Position numbers and translations under genes: made by a program. DNA of 64,000 nt, taken from positions 1,426,001 to 1,490,000 of the forward strand of contig NZ_JAHXKI010000002.1 of assembly GCF_019392195.1 (NCBI RefSeq). Reading direction: 5' to 3'. Under the pieces are notes generated by a model. It was not told where the DNA came from, made no database searches, and saw only the letters and a program-made list of their open reading frames with translations. This document shows positions 8,998-18,529 of the stretch, piece by piece. Positions within the stretch are counted from its first letter, which is position 1, and every line of letters starts with the position of its first letter. The stretch is from Marinobacter sp. F4206. GTDB taxonomy: Bacteria; Pseudomonadota; Gammaproteobacteria; Pseudomonadales; Oleiphilaceae.

Positions 8998-9441
8998 ATG
9001 GCCGTAAAATCCGTCGCCCTGGTGGCACACGACAACAAGAAAAAGGAACTGGTGGACTGGGTGGCCGAGAACCGCACCCGCTTTTCCTCGCTGGCCCTGT
9101 ACGCAACCGGTACAACCGGCCGCCTGCTCGGTGAGCACCTGCAGCGGGATGACATCCAGTGCCTGCTGAGCGGCGCCCTGGGCGGCGACCAGCAGATTGG
9201 CGCCAAGATCGCCGAAGGCGAAATCGACCTGCTGGTGTTCTTCTGGGACCCGCTCGAACCCCAACCCCACGACCCGGACATCAAGGCACTGTTGCGGATT
9301 GCCGCCCTCTGGAACATCCCGGTGGCCTGCAACCGTGCCACCGCCGAATTCATTCTGACCTCGGCCTACATGACCGACGACCAGCACCATCCGAAAAAGC
9401 CTGACTTCTCGGATTACACCGGCCGGAACGTGAGCCCCTGA
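8998..9441 (+). CDS. mgsA: Methylglyoxal synthase
   Basis: A 147-residue cytoplasmic enzyme converting dihydroxyacetone phosphate to methylglyoxal and phosphate, a bypass of lower glycolysis. The family blocks are all present: LVAHDNKKKEL at the N-terminus, ATGTTG in the phosphate-binding loop, SGALGGDQQIGA with the catalytic aspartate, and FFWDPLEPQPHDPDIKAL with the second Asp/His set. The length equals that of the E. coli enzyme. No obvious operon partner exists; thioredoxin 2 follows after 76 bases on the same strand. The assignment is secure. Confidence 0.96.
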   Translation: MAVKSVALVAHDNKKKELVDWVAENRTRFSSLALYATGTTGRLLGEHLQRDDIQCLLSGALGGDQQIGAKIAEGEIDLLVFFWDPLEPQPHDPDIKALLRIAALWNIPVACNRATAEFILTSAYMTDDQHHPKKPDFSDYTGRNVSP

Positions 9442-9517
9442 TTCGCCAGGGACTGACATCTTGAATTCCGCCACCCCGGGCTCCATCTGAACCAGAAGGC
9501 CCTTCAGGAGAACGCCC

Positions 9518-9955
9518 ATGACCGATGTCCGTCAGATCACATGCCCTCACTGCCTCAGAACCAACCGTGTGCCCGTTGCCCGTCTTGCGGACAACCCCAA
9601 CTGCGGCGCCTGCAAACGGCCGTTGCTGGCCGGCGACATCGCCACGCTGAACGACGCCACCCTGACAAAAGTCGTGGCGCAATCCGATCTGCCGGTACTG
9701 GTGGACTTCTGGGCCAGCTGGTGTGGCCCGTGCAAAACCATGGCACCGGAATTTCAGCAAGCCGCCAGGCAATGGGCCGGAAAGGTTGCGTTTGCCAAGG
9801 TAAATACCGAGGAAGCACCGCAGGCCTCCGGTCAGTTCGGCATTCGAAGCATTCCAACCCTGATACTCTTCCGCGGCGGGAAAGAAGTGGCTCGGAAAAG
9901 CGGTGCCATGCCGGCATCCCAGCTGTCAGCCTGGCTGAACCAGACCATGAGCTAG
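9518..9955 (+). CDS. trxC: Thioredoxin 2 with N-terminal zinc finger
   Basis: A 145-residue cytoplasmic disulfide reductase. A CxxC...CxxC zinc-binding head (residues about 8-40, ITCPHCLRTN and NCGACKRP) precedes a thioredoxin domain with the active site WCGPC (about residue 70). That two-part layout and length define TrxC, as opposed to TrxA. In relatives it is reduced by thioredoxin reductase and is linked to oxidative stress. The ATG is preceded by a CAGGAG ribosome site. Confidence 0.95.
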   Translation: MTDVRQITCPHCLRTNRVPVARLADNPNCGACKRPLLAGDIATLNDATLTKVVAQSDLPVLVDFWASWCGPCKTMAPEFQQAARQWAGKVAFAKVNTEEAPQASGQFGIRSIPTLILFRGGKEVARKSGAMPASQLSAWLNQTMS

Positions 9956-10034
9956 CGCGGAAGCCCGTTGGGCAAAGCCGGTCGCAGCGTCTACACTGAA
10001 GTCCTATCAGGGACTGACTACTACCGGCAACGCA

Positions 10035-12959
10035 ATGAGCGACTGGTTTGCCCCCCGTTCAAACAATTATCTCACCTGGCTGGGGCTTACCTTTCTTGCC
10101 GTCTTGGGTCTGTGCGTTTCAAATGCCACCCACGGCGCCGAAGAATCAACCCCCAGTGACACCGTTTCCATCGGCATCGTCGCCGACAACAAGCCCTATT
10201 CCTTTTTTGAAGGCCGAACCACGTCCGGGTTTTCGGCAGATGTCCTGAAAGAGATTGAGGCCAACAGCGGCATTCAATTCGAATTCCGGGCCGGCAACTG
10301 GCCCGAACTCTATGAAGCCTTTCTCGCCGGTCAGCTGGACGCCATCGATTCGATCTCATACCGGGAAGACCAGACGGACCGGATCCTGTTTACCGAGCCC
10401 TACCACATACGCCAGACCTATCTGATGCAGGATAGCGGCCGGCCGATAGGAGACATCAAATCTCTGGCTGATCTGGAAGACCTTAGGGTCGGTGTCGTGG
10501 AGGACGTCTATTACCGTGATCTGCTGGTTGGAAGCGGAATTGATGTCAGGACTTATGACTCAATTCCGAGCCTGGTCCGAGCCCTGGCGTTTGGTTGGGT
10601 GGATGTGATTGTCGGGCCGCGTCTCAGCATGAAGTATCAGGCCAATATTGCGGGCCTGTACTTTCTGAGCATTGTCGGCGCCGCGCCGCTTGGCCCCCAA
10701 TCCCAGGAAGACCTGCGTATCGGCGTGAGAAAAGACAATCCCGAGCTGTTCCGGCGCATACAGCTTGGCCTCGGGGCGATCCCGGAGTCCAGGAAAGCGG
10801 AATTGCTGCAACGTTGGCGGGAGTTTGGCGGCACCAGCATCAGCGAGAGCCTGAAATTCAAGCTGAGTGACAGCGAACAGCTGTTCATCTCACAGCTGGG
10901 CCCGGTGCGGGTCGGTTTAATGGGGGACTATGCGCCCTTCAGTTTCAAGGCAGGCGGCAAGCTGCAGGGGCTGTCCGTGGATGTACTGAATCGCCTGTCA
11001 GACCTCACCGGGCTGCAGGTCATTCCTGTAAGCGGCACTTGGTCCGAGCTTTTCCCCATGCTCCAGGATGGCACTATTGATGTTCTTGGAAACATGTCCC
11101 TGACGGAAAAACGCCAGGCTTTTACACAGTTTACGGCCCCCTATTACATAATTCCCAATGTTGCATTTACCCGTGATGGTGGGCTCGACTTCAAGGGGTT
11201 GAACAGCCTCTCAGGCTACACCGTCGGTATTACCTCTGACATCTACTATCAGGACGAGGTGCTCCGGATAGTGGGGGCCAACACCAAGGTTTTTGATTCC
11301 CAGGAAGCCATGTTCCAGGCTCTCGAACATGACCGAGTGGATGTCGTACTCGCCGCTTTGCCAAATGGGAATTTCTGGGTTCAGGAGCTGCGTATTCCCG
11401 GTGTCCGGATTGCCGGGGAACTGGTGTTTGAGGATCATCCCGGAGAGGACCTTCGCTTCGGTGTCCGGGCTTCACTGGCGCCACTGGCAGATATTCTCAA
11501 TCAGGCGCTGGCCGCCATAAGTCCCATGGAAATGAGGACCATCGAGGATCGATGGCTGGGCGCGTCCAAGGCTACAGAATCCCGGGGCATGGCCGAGCTC
11601 CGGCTCTCACCCGAAGAGCAGGCGTGGCTCGATCAACGCAACCGATCCGTTTCCTACTGCATTGATAACGACTGGATGCCCCTCGAAGGGCTGGATTCAT
11701 CCGGCAATCATGTGGGCCTGTCAGCGGAAGCCTTTCGTCTGTTCAGTGAGAGCAGCAACATACGCTTTGAACTGGTAAAGACGGACTCCTGGCCGGAAAG
11801 TCTCGAAGCTGTCGAGGAACGGCGCTGCGATATGCTGGCGCTGGCCATGAAGACCCCGGATCGAACCCGCTTCCTGAATTTCACCACACCCTATCTGCAA
11901 GTCCCGAACATCATTCTCGGCCGCATCGAAGCACCCTTCATCGAGAACGTGGGCGACCTGCGCGACAAACGGGTGGGCCTGGTTAAGGGGTATGCGTTCG
12001 CGGAACTCCTGCAGTACCGTTACCCGGGTCTCAAACTGGTTGAAGTTGAGAATGAGACGGAAGGCATGAAGCTGTTGCAGGACAATGAACTGGCGGGTTA
12101 CGTCACCACCCTTGCCACCGCCAGCTACCACATGCAGGAGCTCGGTTTAGCTGACGTCAAGGTGATCGGCCGCATCCCGGCCGACTGGTCACTGTCTGTG
12201 GCCACCCGGAGCGACCAGCCCACTTTGCTCGGGATCATGCAGAAACTGGTCGACAGCCTGACTCCCGAGGAGCGTAGCAGCCTCGAAAGCTACTGGCGCG
12301 ATATCAAGATCGAGCAGTCCGTGGATTACCGGTTGGTATGGCAGCTGGTGGGTATCGCAGTTATCGGTGCCGCACTCATGTTCTACTGGAACCGCAAACT
12401 CAATCGACTCAACCGCCAATTGGCGAGCGCCAATGACGCCCTGGCCCGCCTCAGTGTAACCGACGATCTTACCCAGCTGGGCAACCGCAGCTACTTTGAC
12501 CGGGAGTTCCGAAAAAGCTTCCAGTGGTGCCAGCGCAACCGTGACGGCTTTGCGGTGGCCATGGTCGATGCCGACCTGTTCAAGTCAATCAACGACACCT
12601 ATGGCCATGAAGCCGGCGACCACTGCCTGAAGACCCTGGCGGATACCATGAGACGGCATTTCCGGCGGGAAACGGACCGGCTGTCACGGTTTGGCGGAGA
12701 GGAGTTTGTCATTTTCACCACCTACCAGGATCGCAAGGAAATCATCGAACGGCTGGACCGCTTCAGAAACGCCATCGCCGACTGCTCGACGGTCTTCGGC
12801 GGTCAGGAAATTAACCTGACCGTCAGCATCGGGCTTGCCACCGGCATACCGGAACCGAGTGATTCGCCGGCATCGTTTCTCCGGCTTGCCGATCAGGCAC
12901 TCTATTGCGCCAAACAGAATGGCCGGAACCGTCTGGAGGTTCGGGCCATTAAAGAGTGA
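10035..12959 (+). CDS. Diguanylate cyclase with three tandem periplasmic solute-binding domains
   Basis: A 974-residue membrane sensor that would make cyclic di-GMP in response to small solutes. A signal/anchor (about residues 12-35) leads to three consecutive SBP_bac_3-like modules, roughly 45-265, 290-505 and 535-765. Each begins with a VGIVADNKPYSF- or VGLMGDYAPFSF-like strand; the third has SYCIDNDWMPLE. A transmembrane helix (about 777-795) and short coil join them to a GGDEF domain. The active site RFGGEEF is intact and a RETD product-inhibition site lies five residues before it. Amino-acid-type ligands are an inference from the fold. Single-module relatives are common; three are unusual. 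Confidence 0.93.
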   Translation: MSDWFAPRSNNYLTWLGLTFLAVLGLCVSNATHGAEESTPSDTVSIGIVADNKPYSFFEGRTTSGFSADVLKEIEANSGIQFEFRAGNWPELYEAFLAGQLDAIDSISYREDQTDRILFTEPYHIRQTYLMQDSGRPIGDIKSLADLEDLRVGVVEDVYYRDLLVGSGIDVRTYDSIPSLVRALAFGWVDVIVGPRLSMKYQANIAGLYFLSIVGAAPLGPQSQEDLRIGVRKDNPELFRRIQLGLGAIPESRKAELLQRWREFGGTSISESLKFKLSDSEQLFISQLGPVRVGLMGDYAPFSFKAGGKLQGLSVDVLNRLSDLTGLQVIPVSGTWSELFPMLQDGTIDVLGNMSLTEKRQAFTQFTAPYYIIPNVAFTRDGGLDFKGLNSLSGYTVGITSDIYYQDEVLRIVGANTKVFDSQEAMFQALEHDRVDVVLAALPNGNFWVQELRIPGVRIAGELVFEDHPGEDLRFGVRASLAPLADILNQALAAISPMEMRTIEDRWLGASKATESRGMAELRLSPEEQAWLDQRNRSVSYCIDNDWMPLEGLDSSGNHVGLSAEAFRLFSESSNIRFELVKTDSWPESLEAVEERRCDMLALAMKTPDRTRFLNFTTPYLQVPNIILGRIEAPFIENVGDLRDKRVGLVKGYAFAELLQYRYPGLKLVEVENETEGMKLLQDNELAGYVTTLATASYHMQELGLADVKVIGRIPADWSLSVATRSDQPTLLGIMQKLVDSLTPEERSSLESYWRDIKIEQSVDYRLVWQLVGIAVIGAALMFYWNRKLNRLNRQLASANDALARLSVTDDLTQLGNRSYFDREFRKSFQWCQRNRDGFAVAMVDADLFKSINDTYGHEAGDHCLKTLADTMRRHFRRETDRLSRFGGEEFVIFTTYQDRKEIIERLDRFRNAIADCSTVFGGQEINLTVSIGLATGIPEPSDSPASFLRLADQALYCAKQNGRNRLEVRAIKE

Positions 12960-12998
12960 GTGGTGCTAGACTTCCCTAAAAACGACAAGGAGCACACC

Positions 12999-13970
12999 AT
13001 GGCACGCATCTATGAAGACAACTCCCTATCCATTGGTAACACCCCGCTGGTTCAACTGAACCGGGTGAGTGACGGGGCAACCATCTGGGCCAAGATCGAG
13101 GGCCGCAACCCGGCCTACTCCGTGAAATGCCGCATTGGCTCGGCGATGATCTGGGATGCGGAAAAACGGGGCACGCTCAAACCCGGCATGACCATTGTGG
13201 AGCCGACCAGCGGCAACACCGGTATTGCGCTGGCGTTCGTGGCAGCAGCCCGCGGCTACAAGCTGATCCTCACCATGCCCTCCTCCATGAGTCTGGAGCG
13301 GCGCAAGGTACTGAAGGCACTGGGCGCAGAGCTGGTCCTGACCGAGCCACCCAAAGGCATGCCCGGCGCTATCTCGAAGGCCGAGGAGATTTATTCCTCC
13401 GATCCGGACAACTACTTCCTGCCCCAGCAGTTCCAGAATCCGGCCAACCCGCGCATTCATGAAGACACCACAGGGCCGGAAATCTGGCACGACACCGATG
13501 GCGAGATCGACATCTTCGTTTCCGGCGTTGGCACCGGCGGCACCCTCACCGGTGTATCCCGCTACATCAAGGAAACTCGGGGCAAGAAAATCACCACCGT
13601 GGCCGTTGAGCCTGCCGACTCCCCCATCATCACCCAGACCCTGAACGACGAAGAGCCGACTCCCGCCCCTCACAAAATCCAGGGCATCGGAGCCGGTTTC
13701 GTGCCCAAGAACCTGGATCTGGAACTGGTGGACCAGGTGGAAACCGTCACCAACGAAGAAGCCATGGACATGGCCCATCGGCTGATGCAGGAAGAAGGCA
13801 TCCTGTGCGGTATATCCTGTGGTGCTGCGGTGGTCGCGGCAGTGCGAGTCAGCAAGCAGCCGGAACACAAGGGCAAGAATATTGTCGTGGTACTGCCGGA
13901 TTCGGCGGAGCGATACCTGTCGTCGGCACTGTTTGCCGACCGTTTCGGGGATCTGGAGAACAAGCAGTAA
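12999..13970 (+). CDS. cysK: Cysteine synthase A (O-acetylserine sulfhydrylase)
   Basis: A 323-residue PLP enzyme making cysteine from O-acetylserine and sulfide. It closely follows the CysK pattern: [15 protein letters not shown] at the N-terminus, the PLP lysine in [11 protein letters not shown], the substrate loop [11 protein letters not shown], the PLP phosphate loop [10 protein letters not shown], and GISCGAA near the end. The ATG at 12999 has an AAGGAG ribosome site; a longer GTG reading would start inside the previous stop and is unlikely. It follows the diguanylate cyclase by 39 bases and ends before a hairpin terminator. Confidence 0.95.
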   Translation: MARIYEDNSLSIGNTPLVQLNRVSDGATIWAKIEGRNPAYSVKCRIGSAMIWDAEKRGTLKPGMTIVEPTSGNTGIALAFVAAARGYKLILTMPSSMSLERRKVLKALGAELVLTEPPKGMPGAISKAEEIYSSDPDNYFLPQQFQNPANPRIHEDTTGPEIWHDTDGEIDIFVSGVGTGGTLTGVSRYIKETRGKKITTVAVEPADSPIITQTLNDEEPTPAPHKIQGIGAGFVPKNLDLELVDQVETVTNEEAMDMAHRLMQEEGILCGISCGAAVVAAVRVSKQPEHKGKNIVVVLPDSAERYLSSALFADRFGDLENKQ

Positions 13971-13983
13971 GGAAGGGCTGAAC

Positions 13984-14017
13984 GGGGACGCCGCCAGTGG
14001 CCGCGTCCCCGGTTTGT
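13984..14017 (+). terminator. Hairpin terminator after cysK
   Basis: An 8-bp G/C stem (GGGGACGC at 13984 with GCGTCCCC ending 14010) around an 11-base loop, followed by a short GGTTTGT. The U-tract is weak. It lies between convergent cysK and the phosphodiesterase gene and could serve both. Confidence 0.55.
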
Positions 14018-14057
14018 CCCCACACCGATACTTTACGGTCGTGTCCTTCCCCGTCCA

Positions 14058-15368
14058 TCAGTGACGAGAAGACTCGTCCGCCAGCCCCATGCAGTTCGCG
14101 TAGAACGTTGTGGTGGCAGGCCAGTCAGAAAAGATGCCAATCACCCCCACGTCCCGCGCCAGCACGTCAATCACTTTGAGCACGTCACCATCGTTGTTGA
14201 TGGCGTCCGTGACGCTTTGGTAGTACCAGCCACCGCCGTTAGCCAAGGGACCACTGCGCTCGACCGTCCAGGCAATCAGGTCCAGACCGGCCCTACGGGC
14301 GTTCTCGGCGTATTCGGATGGCACGATTTCCTCATGACCGTTCAGGGCCAGCATCTTCCAGAGCGCAGGTGCCAGAATGTTCACACCCTGGGCTTTCAGG
14401 CTTTCCATATAGGCGAGGGATGTATTCTCTCTGTTGGGTGCGGCCTGGTCCAGAAAGACTGCCTGCTCGCCGTAGCGCGGGGTTTCGTTCACCCAGAACA
14501 GCACGTCCTCCAGGTTGAAGGATTGCGGCCAGACATCATCGGGCGACACCCCGGCCTCGCGGTAGTCATTGATCATCTGGCGGGCATAGTCCTGCTGGCT
14601 GTACTCGCCTTCATAAGGCATCTCGACCACGGGTGATTTCAGCTCCGGGGTGAATTTCACGCCGAGGGCCTGGAACAGCTCGATGCTCTCGCGATGGGTC
14701 ATCAGGGTGCCTCGAGCGGTGTAAAGATCCGTCCGCCAGTCTGCGGTGCCGCCCACGTATTCTTCCGGCGTGGTTGCCATGGGGTTGGAGGCATCCATCT
14801 TGCCCTTCAGGGATTTGAACTCGGCGAGGGTGATGTCGCTGGTCCGGCACTCCGCCTGGGCCGGGGTGCCGGTTGCCGGGTCTGCGGGCACGAAGGGCTG
14901 TGTGCACTTGGCATTCAGTTCAGGAATGGTAACGATGTCGGTGGTGGTGTGCAGGTCATTCTGGGCATGGCGGCACACCAGCTCCCGGTCCTTGGTGAAG
15001 GCGACATCACACTCAACAATGCCGGCACCCATTTTGGCTGCGGCTACATAGGATTCGAGGGTGTGCTCGGGAAACTGCAGCGGCGCGCCCCGGTGGCCGA
15101 TCGAGAAACCGGTTCGCTTCAGGTGCTTGGTGCCGCAGGCCTGCAGGCGTTCTTTCAGCGGGCCTTCATCCATGTCTTCAACCAGCCAGAATGGACGCGG
15201 CCCGATCTCAATGGTGTCATGGCCGTTGGCACCGTGCTTCAACACACTGTGCCAGTCAACCTGCCCCGGCGGCATCCAGTACTGGGCACCCTGGGCATTT
15301 GCCGCTGCGTGCGCTAAAGCCAGGGGAAGTGAGCAAAGTGCGATGCCCAACAATGTGCGTAAACTCAT
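14058..15368 (-). CDS. Periplasmic glycerophosphodiester phosphodiesterase
   Basis: A 436-residue exported enzyme of the GDPD family that releases glycerol-3-phosphate from glycerophosphodiesters. A clear signal peptide (residues 1-26, ending AHAAANAQG) is followed by the catalytic start [15 protein letters not shown], the metal-binding [10 protein letters not shown], and the second His in [11 protein letters not shown]. It is longer than E. coli GlpQ (about 360 residues) and carries an extra N-terminal stretch of some 60 residues before the barrel. The start has an AAGGAGC ribosome site. A Pho-box-like site lies 65 bases upstream. It stands alone as a transcription unit. Confidence 0.92.
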   Translation of the reverse strand: MSLRTLLGIALCSLPLALAHAAANAQGAQYWMPPGQVDWHSVLKHGANGHDTIEIGPRPFWLVEDMDEGPLKERLQACGTKHLKRTGFSIGHRGAPLQFPEHTLESYVAAAKMGAGIVECDVAFTKDRELVCRHAQNDLHTTTDIVTIPELNAKCTQPFVPADPATGTPAQAECRTSDITLAEFKSLKGKMDASNPMATTPEEYVGGTADWRTDLYTARGTLMTHRESIELFQALGVKFTPELKSPVVEMPYEGEYSQQDYARQMINDYREAGVSPDDVWPQSFNLEDVLFWVNETPRYGEQAVFLDQAAPNRENTSLAYMESLKAQGVNILAPALWKMLALNGHEEIVPSEYAENARRAGLDLIAWTVERSGPLANGGGWYYQSVTDAINNDGDVLKVIDVLARDVGVIGIFSDWPATTTFYANCMGLADESSRH

Positions 15369-15432
15369 AACCAGCTCCTTGTGAAATGAATAATACTGCC
15401 GATTCAGTGTTCACAGGGAGGGTTACGTAGGC

Positions 15433-15450
15433 GTGACCGTTATTTGACCA
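15433..15450 (-). promoter_or_regulatory. Pho-box-like site upstream of the phosphodiesterase
   Basis: Read on the minus strand the site is TGGTCAA-ATAA-CGGTCAC: two 7-base half-sites sharing GGTCA, repeated with an 11-base period. This matches the spacing of a PhoB box (CTGTCAT-N4-CTGTCAT), though the sequence match is partial. It lies 65 bases before the start codon of an enzyme whose family is often phosphate-regulated. Confidence 0.5.
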
Positions 15451-15468
15451 CTTGATGGGCCTTTTGTG

Positions 15469-15726
15469 TCAGCTGGCGGCGTCTGCCTCGTACTCCCGAA
15501 TCATCGTGTACAACTGATCCTTCAGGCTCAGGCGCTGCTTCTTCTGGTTTTCGAGGTATTCATCAGAGGTGTTTTCTGCACCCGATTCGATCCGGTGAAT
15601 CTCATGGTCCAGTTCGTGGTACTCATCAAACAGCCGGGCAAAGTGGCCATTGTTGGCTTTGAGCAGGTGAATGGCTTCTTTCGACTCAGGCAGTTCGTGC
15701 AACAGATCGTGTTTTTCCAAGGACAT
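15469..15726 (-). CDS. YdcH/DUF465 family protein
   Basis: An 85-residue soluble, highly charged and mostly helical protein. It shows the family motif HLLKANNGHFARLFDEYHELDHEIHRIE, then a helical hairpin rich in Lys and Gln. DUF465 proteins have no established function. The ATG at 15726 is preceded by a GGAGAATG-type ribosome site. It stands alone between the phosphodiesterase and the lipase pair. Confidence 0.87.
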   Translation of the reverse strand: MSLEKHDLLHELPESKEAIHLLKANNGHFARLFDEYHELDHEIHRIESGAENTSDEYLENQKKQRLSLKDQLYTMIREYEADAAS

Positions 15727-15764
15727 CGGGCATTCTCCGTGACGGGGTTAAGGACTAATCCCGA

Positions 15765-16094
15765 TCAGTCTAGAGTGCCGCGTGCCGGGGCTTCTTGATC
15801 CCGGTCAACGGGCGGTTCCGGATCGCCCGATAACGCGGCAATCGCATGGCCAAGGCCAGCGGCGGCCAGGCTCACGCTTCGGTAGCTCAATCGTGAAATA
15901 CCATGGTGCGAAACCCGCACCAGCCTGCTCCAGGGACGGGTAACAGGCACGCGTTCGAGGATGCCGAAGGTTTCGTCTGCGATCGCAAGATGAACCCGCT
16001 CGAGCTTTATCGCACTGTGGCGGGCGCCGTGCGTAAGCAGGTCCCCCATTCCCAACCACCAGCGCCGCTGGTGTTTATCGAACTGAATACTCAT
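15765..16094 (-). CDS. Hypothetical protein coupled to the lipase gene
   Basis: A 109-residue protein not assigned to a family. It starts at an ATG overlapping the lipase stop (ATGA), which argues that it is a real, translationally coupled gene. The sequence is basic in the first two thirds, has a short hydrophobic alanine-rich segment (about 72-86) and an acidic, proline-rich tail. No signal peptide or cysteines stand out. Function unknown; the coupling suggests it acts with the hydrolase. Confidence 0.6.
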   Translation of the reverse strand: MSIQFDKHQRRWWLGMGDLLTHGARHSAIKLERVHLAIADETFGILERVPVTRPWSRLVRVSHHGISRLSYRSVSLAAAGLGHAIAALSGDPEPPVDRDQEAPARGTLD

Positions 16095-17023
16095 ACCAAC
16101 CACTCCTGCAGTTGCGTTGCCACATCCGGGTGATGGGCCAGGCGAATGTGGTCAATACCCGGAAACGTGGCCATGCCCGCCAGCTGCCATCCCGACTGTT
16201 CCCGACCCTGCGCACTGGCCTCATGCACCAGGGCATCACCAAACCAGGCATTCACGGGGTGTGTCCTGGATCGGGACAACAAACCGCAGACCACATAATG
16301 CCGGGCTCCGGGGAGCAACGGCGCTTCGCCAGTGTCCTGTTCCAGAATGTCGCCCCGGGAAAGGTTGCGAATGCCCGAGCTGCGCAAATCAATCACCTCG
16401 CCAATCACCTTCAGGTAATCACGGGGCATGTCATTGAGCATCCCCGCCACCGAACGCGCGCCCCGGGCCAACCACGAGCCATCGTGAGGCGAGCCAATGT
16501 ACACACAATCGCTGAGAGCATTCAGCCACTGGTGGCCCGCCGTTTTACCCGACTCGCAAGCGCTGCGAATCACCAGACCACCCATGCTGTGCCCAAGCAG
16601 AATAATGCGGGTTACGGGCACGGGCCAGGATGCAACAACCCGCTCCAACAACTCGGACAGATCATCGCCATTGCGATAAATGGGCCGACCGGTGTTGTAA
16701 CGCAGAACCAGATCGGTAACCCCACCACGAATGCCGGCAGAGAGCGAGGCGCCGTAGCTGCCACCGAACGCATCCGGCAGGCGCCAGACCGTGTCCAGCT
16801 CCATCAGGCCATGTATGGATATGCACAAGGTACCGGAGGGCTCGTCGATATCAGGCCGGGCGGGATCCAGCTCGGTGCCGCGGTGCAGCAATGCCAGAGT
16901 GACCGCCAGCGGATTCCTCCGCGACTCCAGCCAGTCACCAAGAAAGCCACTCGCGATAGCAGACGTGTGGCGCTGCCATCGGGGCATGGGAGCAGACGAC
17001 ATGGGCAGAATCCTTCTGTGCAA
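16091..17023 (-). CDS. Alpha/beta-hydrolase, lipase/esterase type
   Basis: A protein of up to 310 residues with the nucleophile elbow GHSMGG (Ser near residue 148), an oxyanion strand ISIHGLMELD (about 68-77) and a C-terminal catalytic His in GIDHIRLAHH. No signal peptide is evident, so it is probably cytoplasmic or peripheral. Three in-frame starts (17023, 17002, 16987) are possible and none has a clear ribosome site. It is coupled by ATGA to a small downstream gene. The substrate cannot be named. Confidence 0.83.
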   Translation of the reverse strand: MHRRILPMSSAPMPRWQRHTSAIASGFLGDWLESRRNPLAVTLALLHRGTELDPARPDIDEPSGTLCISIHGLMELDTVWRLPDAFGGSYGASLSAGIRGGVTDLVLRYNTGRPIYRNGDDLSELLERVVASWPVPVTRIILLGHSMGGLVIRSACESGKTAGHQWLNALSDCVYIGSPHDGSWLARGARSVAGMLNDMPRDYLKVIGEVIDLRSSGIRNLSRGDILEQDTGEAPLLPGARHYVVCGLLSRSRTHPVNAWFGDALVHEASAQGREQSGWQLAGMATFPGIDHIRLAHHPDVATQLQEWLV

Positions 17024-17090
17024 TTTATCCCCAGTCTACACCCATTATCGCCAATAGAATTGACCCCCATGGCTTGGCGGCTGCGTCGTT

Positions 17091-17537
17091 TCAGCGGCTG
17101 CAGGTTTGCTGCACCTTCTCCCGGAAACGCTCCCGAATCTGGCTATTCTCGGCATCATTGACGAACACCCGCTCGCCCTGGTCGTTCAGACTGTAGAACC
17201 CGGAGACACTCTTCATGTATTTGAGGCGGGCACGAAGCTTCTGACACACCTCGGCCTGCTTCGCAGCCCGCTGTTCCGCCTCGGCACGCACCGCTTGCTG
17301 CTTACTCCGCTCCTGCTGCTTCTGATCGAGAAAACTCTCAATTTTCTCCTGCCGCTCACGGGTGGTGGCATCAGGCTGAGCTGGCGCCGCCTCTATCTGG
17401 ACCTGTTTGGAAGTGACTTCGGAAGGGGGGCGATCGCCGAAATGGGTGCGGCCTTCGGCGTCTACCCATTGGTAGACACCCGCAAACGAAAACGTAGAGA
17501 AAAGAGCCGAAAACACAAAAAACATCCTTATAAACAC
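17091..17537 (-). CDS. DUF4124 domain exported protein
   Basis: A 148-residue envelope protein. The signal peptide (residues 1-19, ending FSFAG) leads straight into the DUF4124 motif VYQWVDAEGRTHFGDRPP. A long charged, probably coiled-coil region (about 60-110, rich in Glu, Lys, Gln and Arg) and a C-terminal part with two cysteines follow. DUF4124 proteins are common in marine gammaproteobacteria and have no known activity. It is the last chromosomal-backbone gene before the A/T-richer accessory stretch. Confidence 0.85.
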   Translation of the reverse strand: MFIRMFFVFSALFSTFSFAGVYQWVDAEGRTHFGDRPPSEVTSKQVQIEAAPAQPDATTRERQEKIESFLDQKQQERSKQQAVRAEAEQRAAKQAEVCQKLRARLKYMKSVSGFYSLNDQGERVFVNDAENSQIRERFREKVQQTCSR

Positions 17538-18529
17538 AATAATTTCTTTCCCTGAAAGCCTAATGAAATCTCAACCTTAGTAATTCTCGAGAAGGTTTCA
17601 ACTACCTACGTAGATTTAAACAGAGCCCCACTGGCGGAATTAAGCCACAGAATATAGTTCCATCCAAAGGATGCCTAAACGTTGAAGCATAGAGTTCTTA
17701 CTGGCTGCGGATGGCGACACCATAATTTGGTTGGAAATTGACAGCACAATGCGACCGTTAGGCAACTCTGGTCGCAAAGCGAACATTCAGTCGGATAGAC
17801 CAATACTTTCCCTTTGCGAAATACAGCCTCTTTTTAGGAATGTCCGCCGCAACGGGGTAGAACCCGGCAGGTGTGCCGCCAGTTTTATAGACCCTTTCAA
17901 ACTCACCTTTTGCTCGCAATTAATGGTGAATACATTCAACCATACGGCTATCAGACTTAGAAATTTCGCAGCCATCGCGAGCAACATAATAGCTATTCCA
18001 AGCTCTTTGTTTCTTTGCATATTCTTAGGATTTTTTCTCGCAGCCTCGATGTAATTGCAGCGATCGAGGACCAACAACCCTTCTCCTCTGTATATTTTTT
18101 GATCTATCCTTGTTTTTGTGTATCCAAGCGCTGGGCCTAGCAAGCGCCCACGCGGGTGTGCGGAGCACTCAGAGATTCTGATTTTTCGAATCATAAAAGG
18201 GACGGTTCGATGAAAATTGGTAATACGTGCTCCAAGCGTTCTCGAAGTGAAATTGTTACACCCTGTTTTAGTATGGCGGCCCTAGCCCCAAGTTCGGCGA
18301 TTTCACGAAGTGACGCCGCAAGCGAACCGGCCGAAATCAAAAACGCCCTCCTCCCCACTGCTTACCATTCAGGCCGGCATTCAGTACCAGTCCAAAGAAA
18401 TCAGCACAGACCTGAACACCGGGCTGTTCGAAGCCCTGTATACGCAGCCTTTCCTGAGGCCTTGCAAAGTCACGAATTGCTCTTTGGGCGTGAATCTATC
18501 ATCACATGACTAGTTGGGAGAGAAAGGAA
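17538..18529. other. Gene-poor junction before the catabolic operon
   Basis: About 990 bases, clearly richer in A/T than the flanks, with no convincing gene. It holds a 30-base IS-end relic at 17826-17855. A minus-strand reading of 135 codons (17787-18194) has one hydrophobic stretch but runs through the IS relic and lacks a ribosome site, so it is not called. A second open stretch near 18310-18513 (IQAGIQYQSKEISTDLN) may be a gene fragment. The region reads like a scar of repeated insertions. Confidence 0.6.
17826..17855 (-). repeat. Solo end of an IS3-type element (relic)
   Basis: Read on the minus strand from 17855, this stretch starts GGGTTCTACCCCGTT and, after three differing bases, continues GCGGACATTCCTAAAAAGAGGC. 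It matches the left end of the IS at 25282 over about 40 bases, allowing for the mismatches, and then diverges. The tip faces right, toward the catabolic operon. No transposase reading is left beside it. Confidence 0.8.

Noticed and set aside
17787-18194. 135-codon minus-strand open frame with one hydrophobic stretch
   Set aside because: It runs through the IS-end relic, lacks a ribosome site and resembles nothing known.
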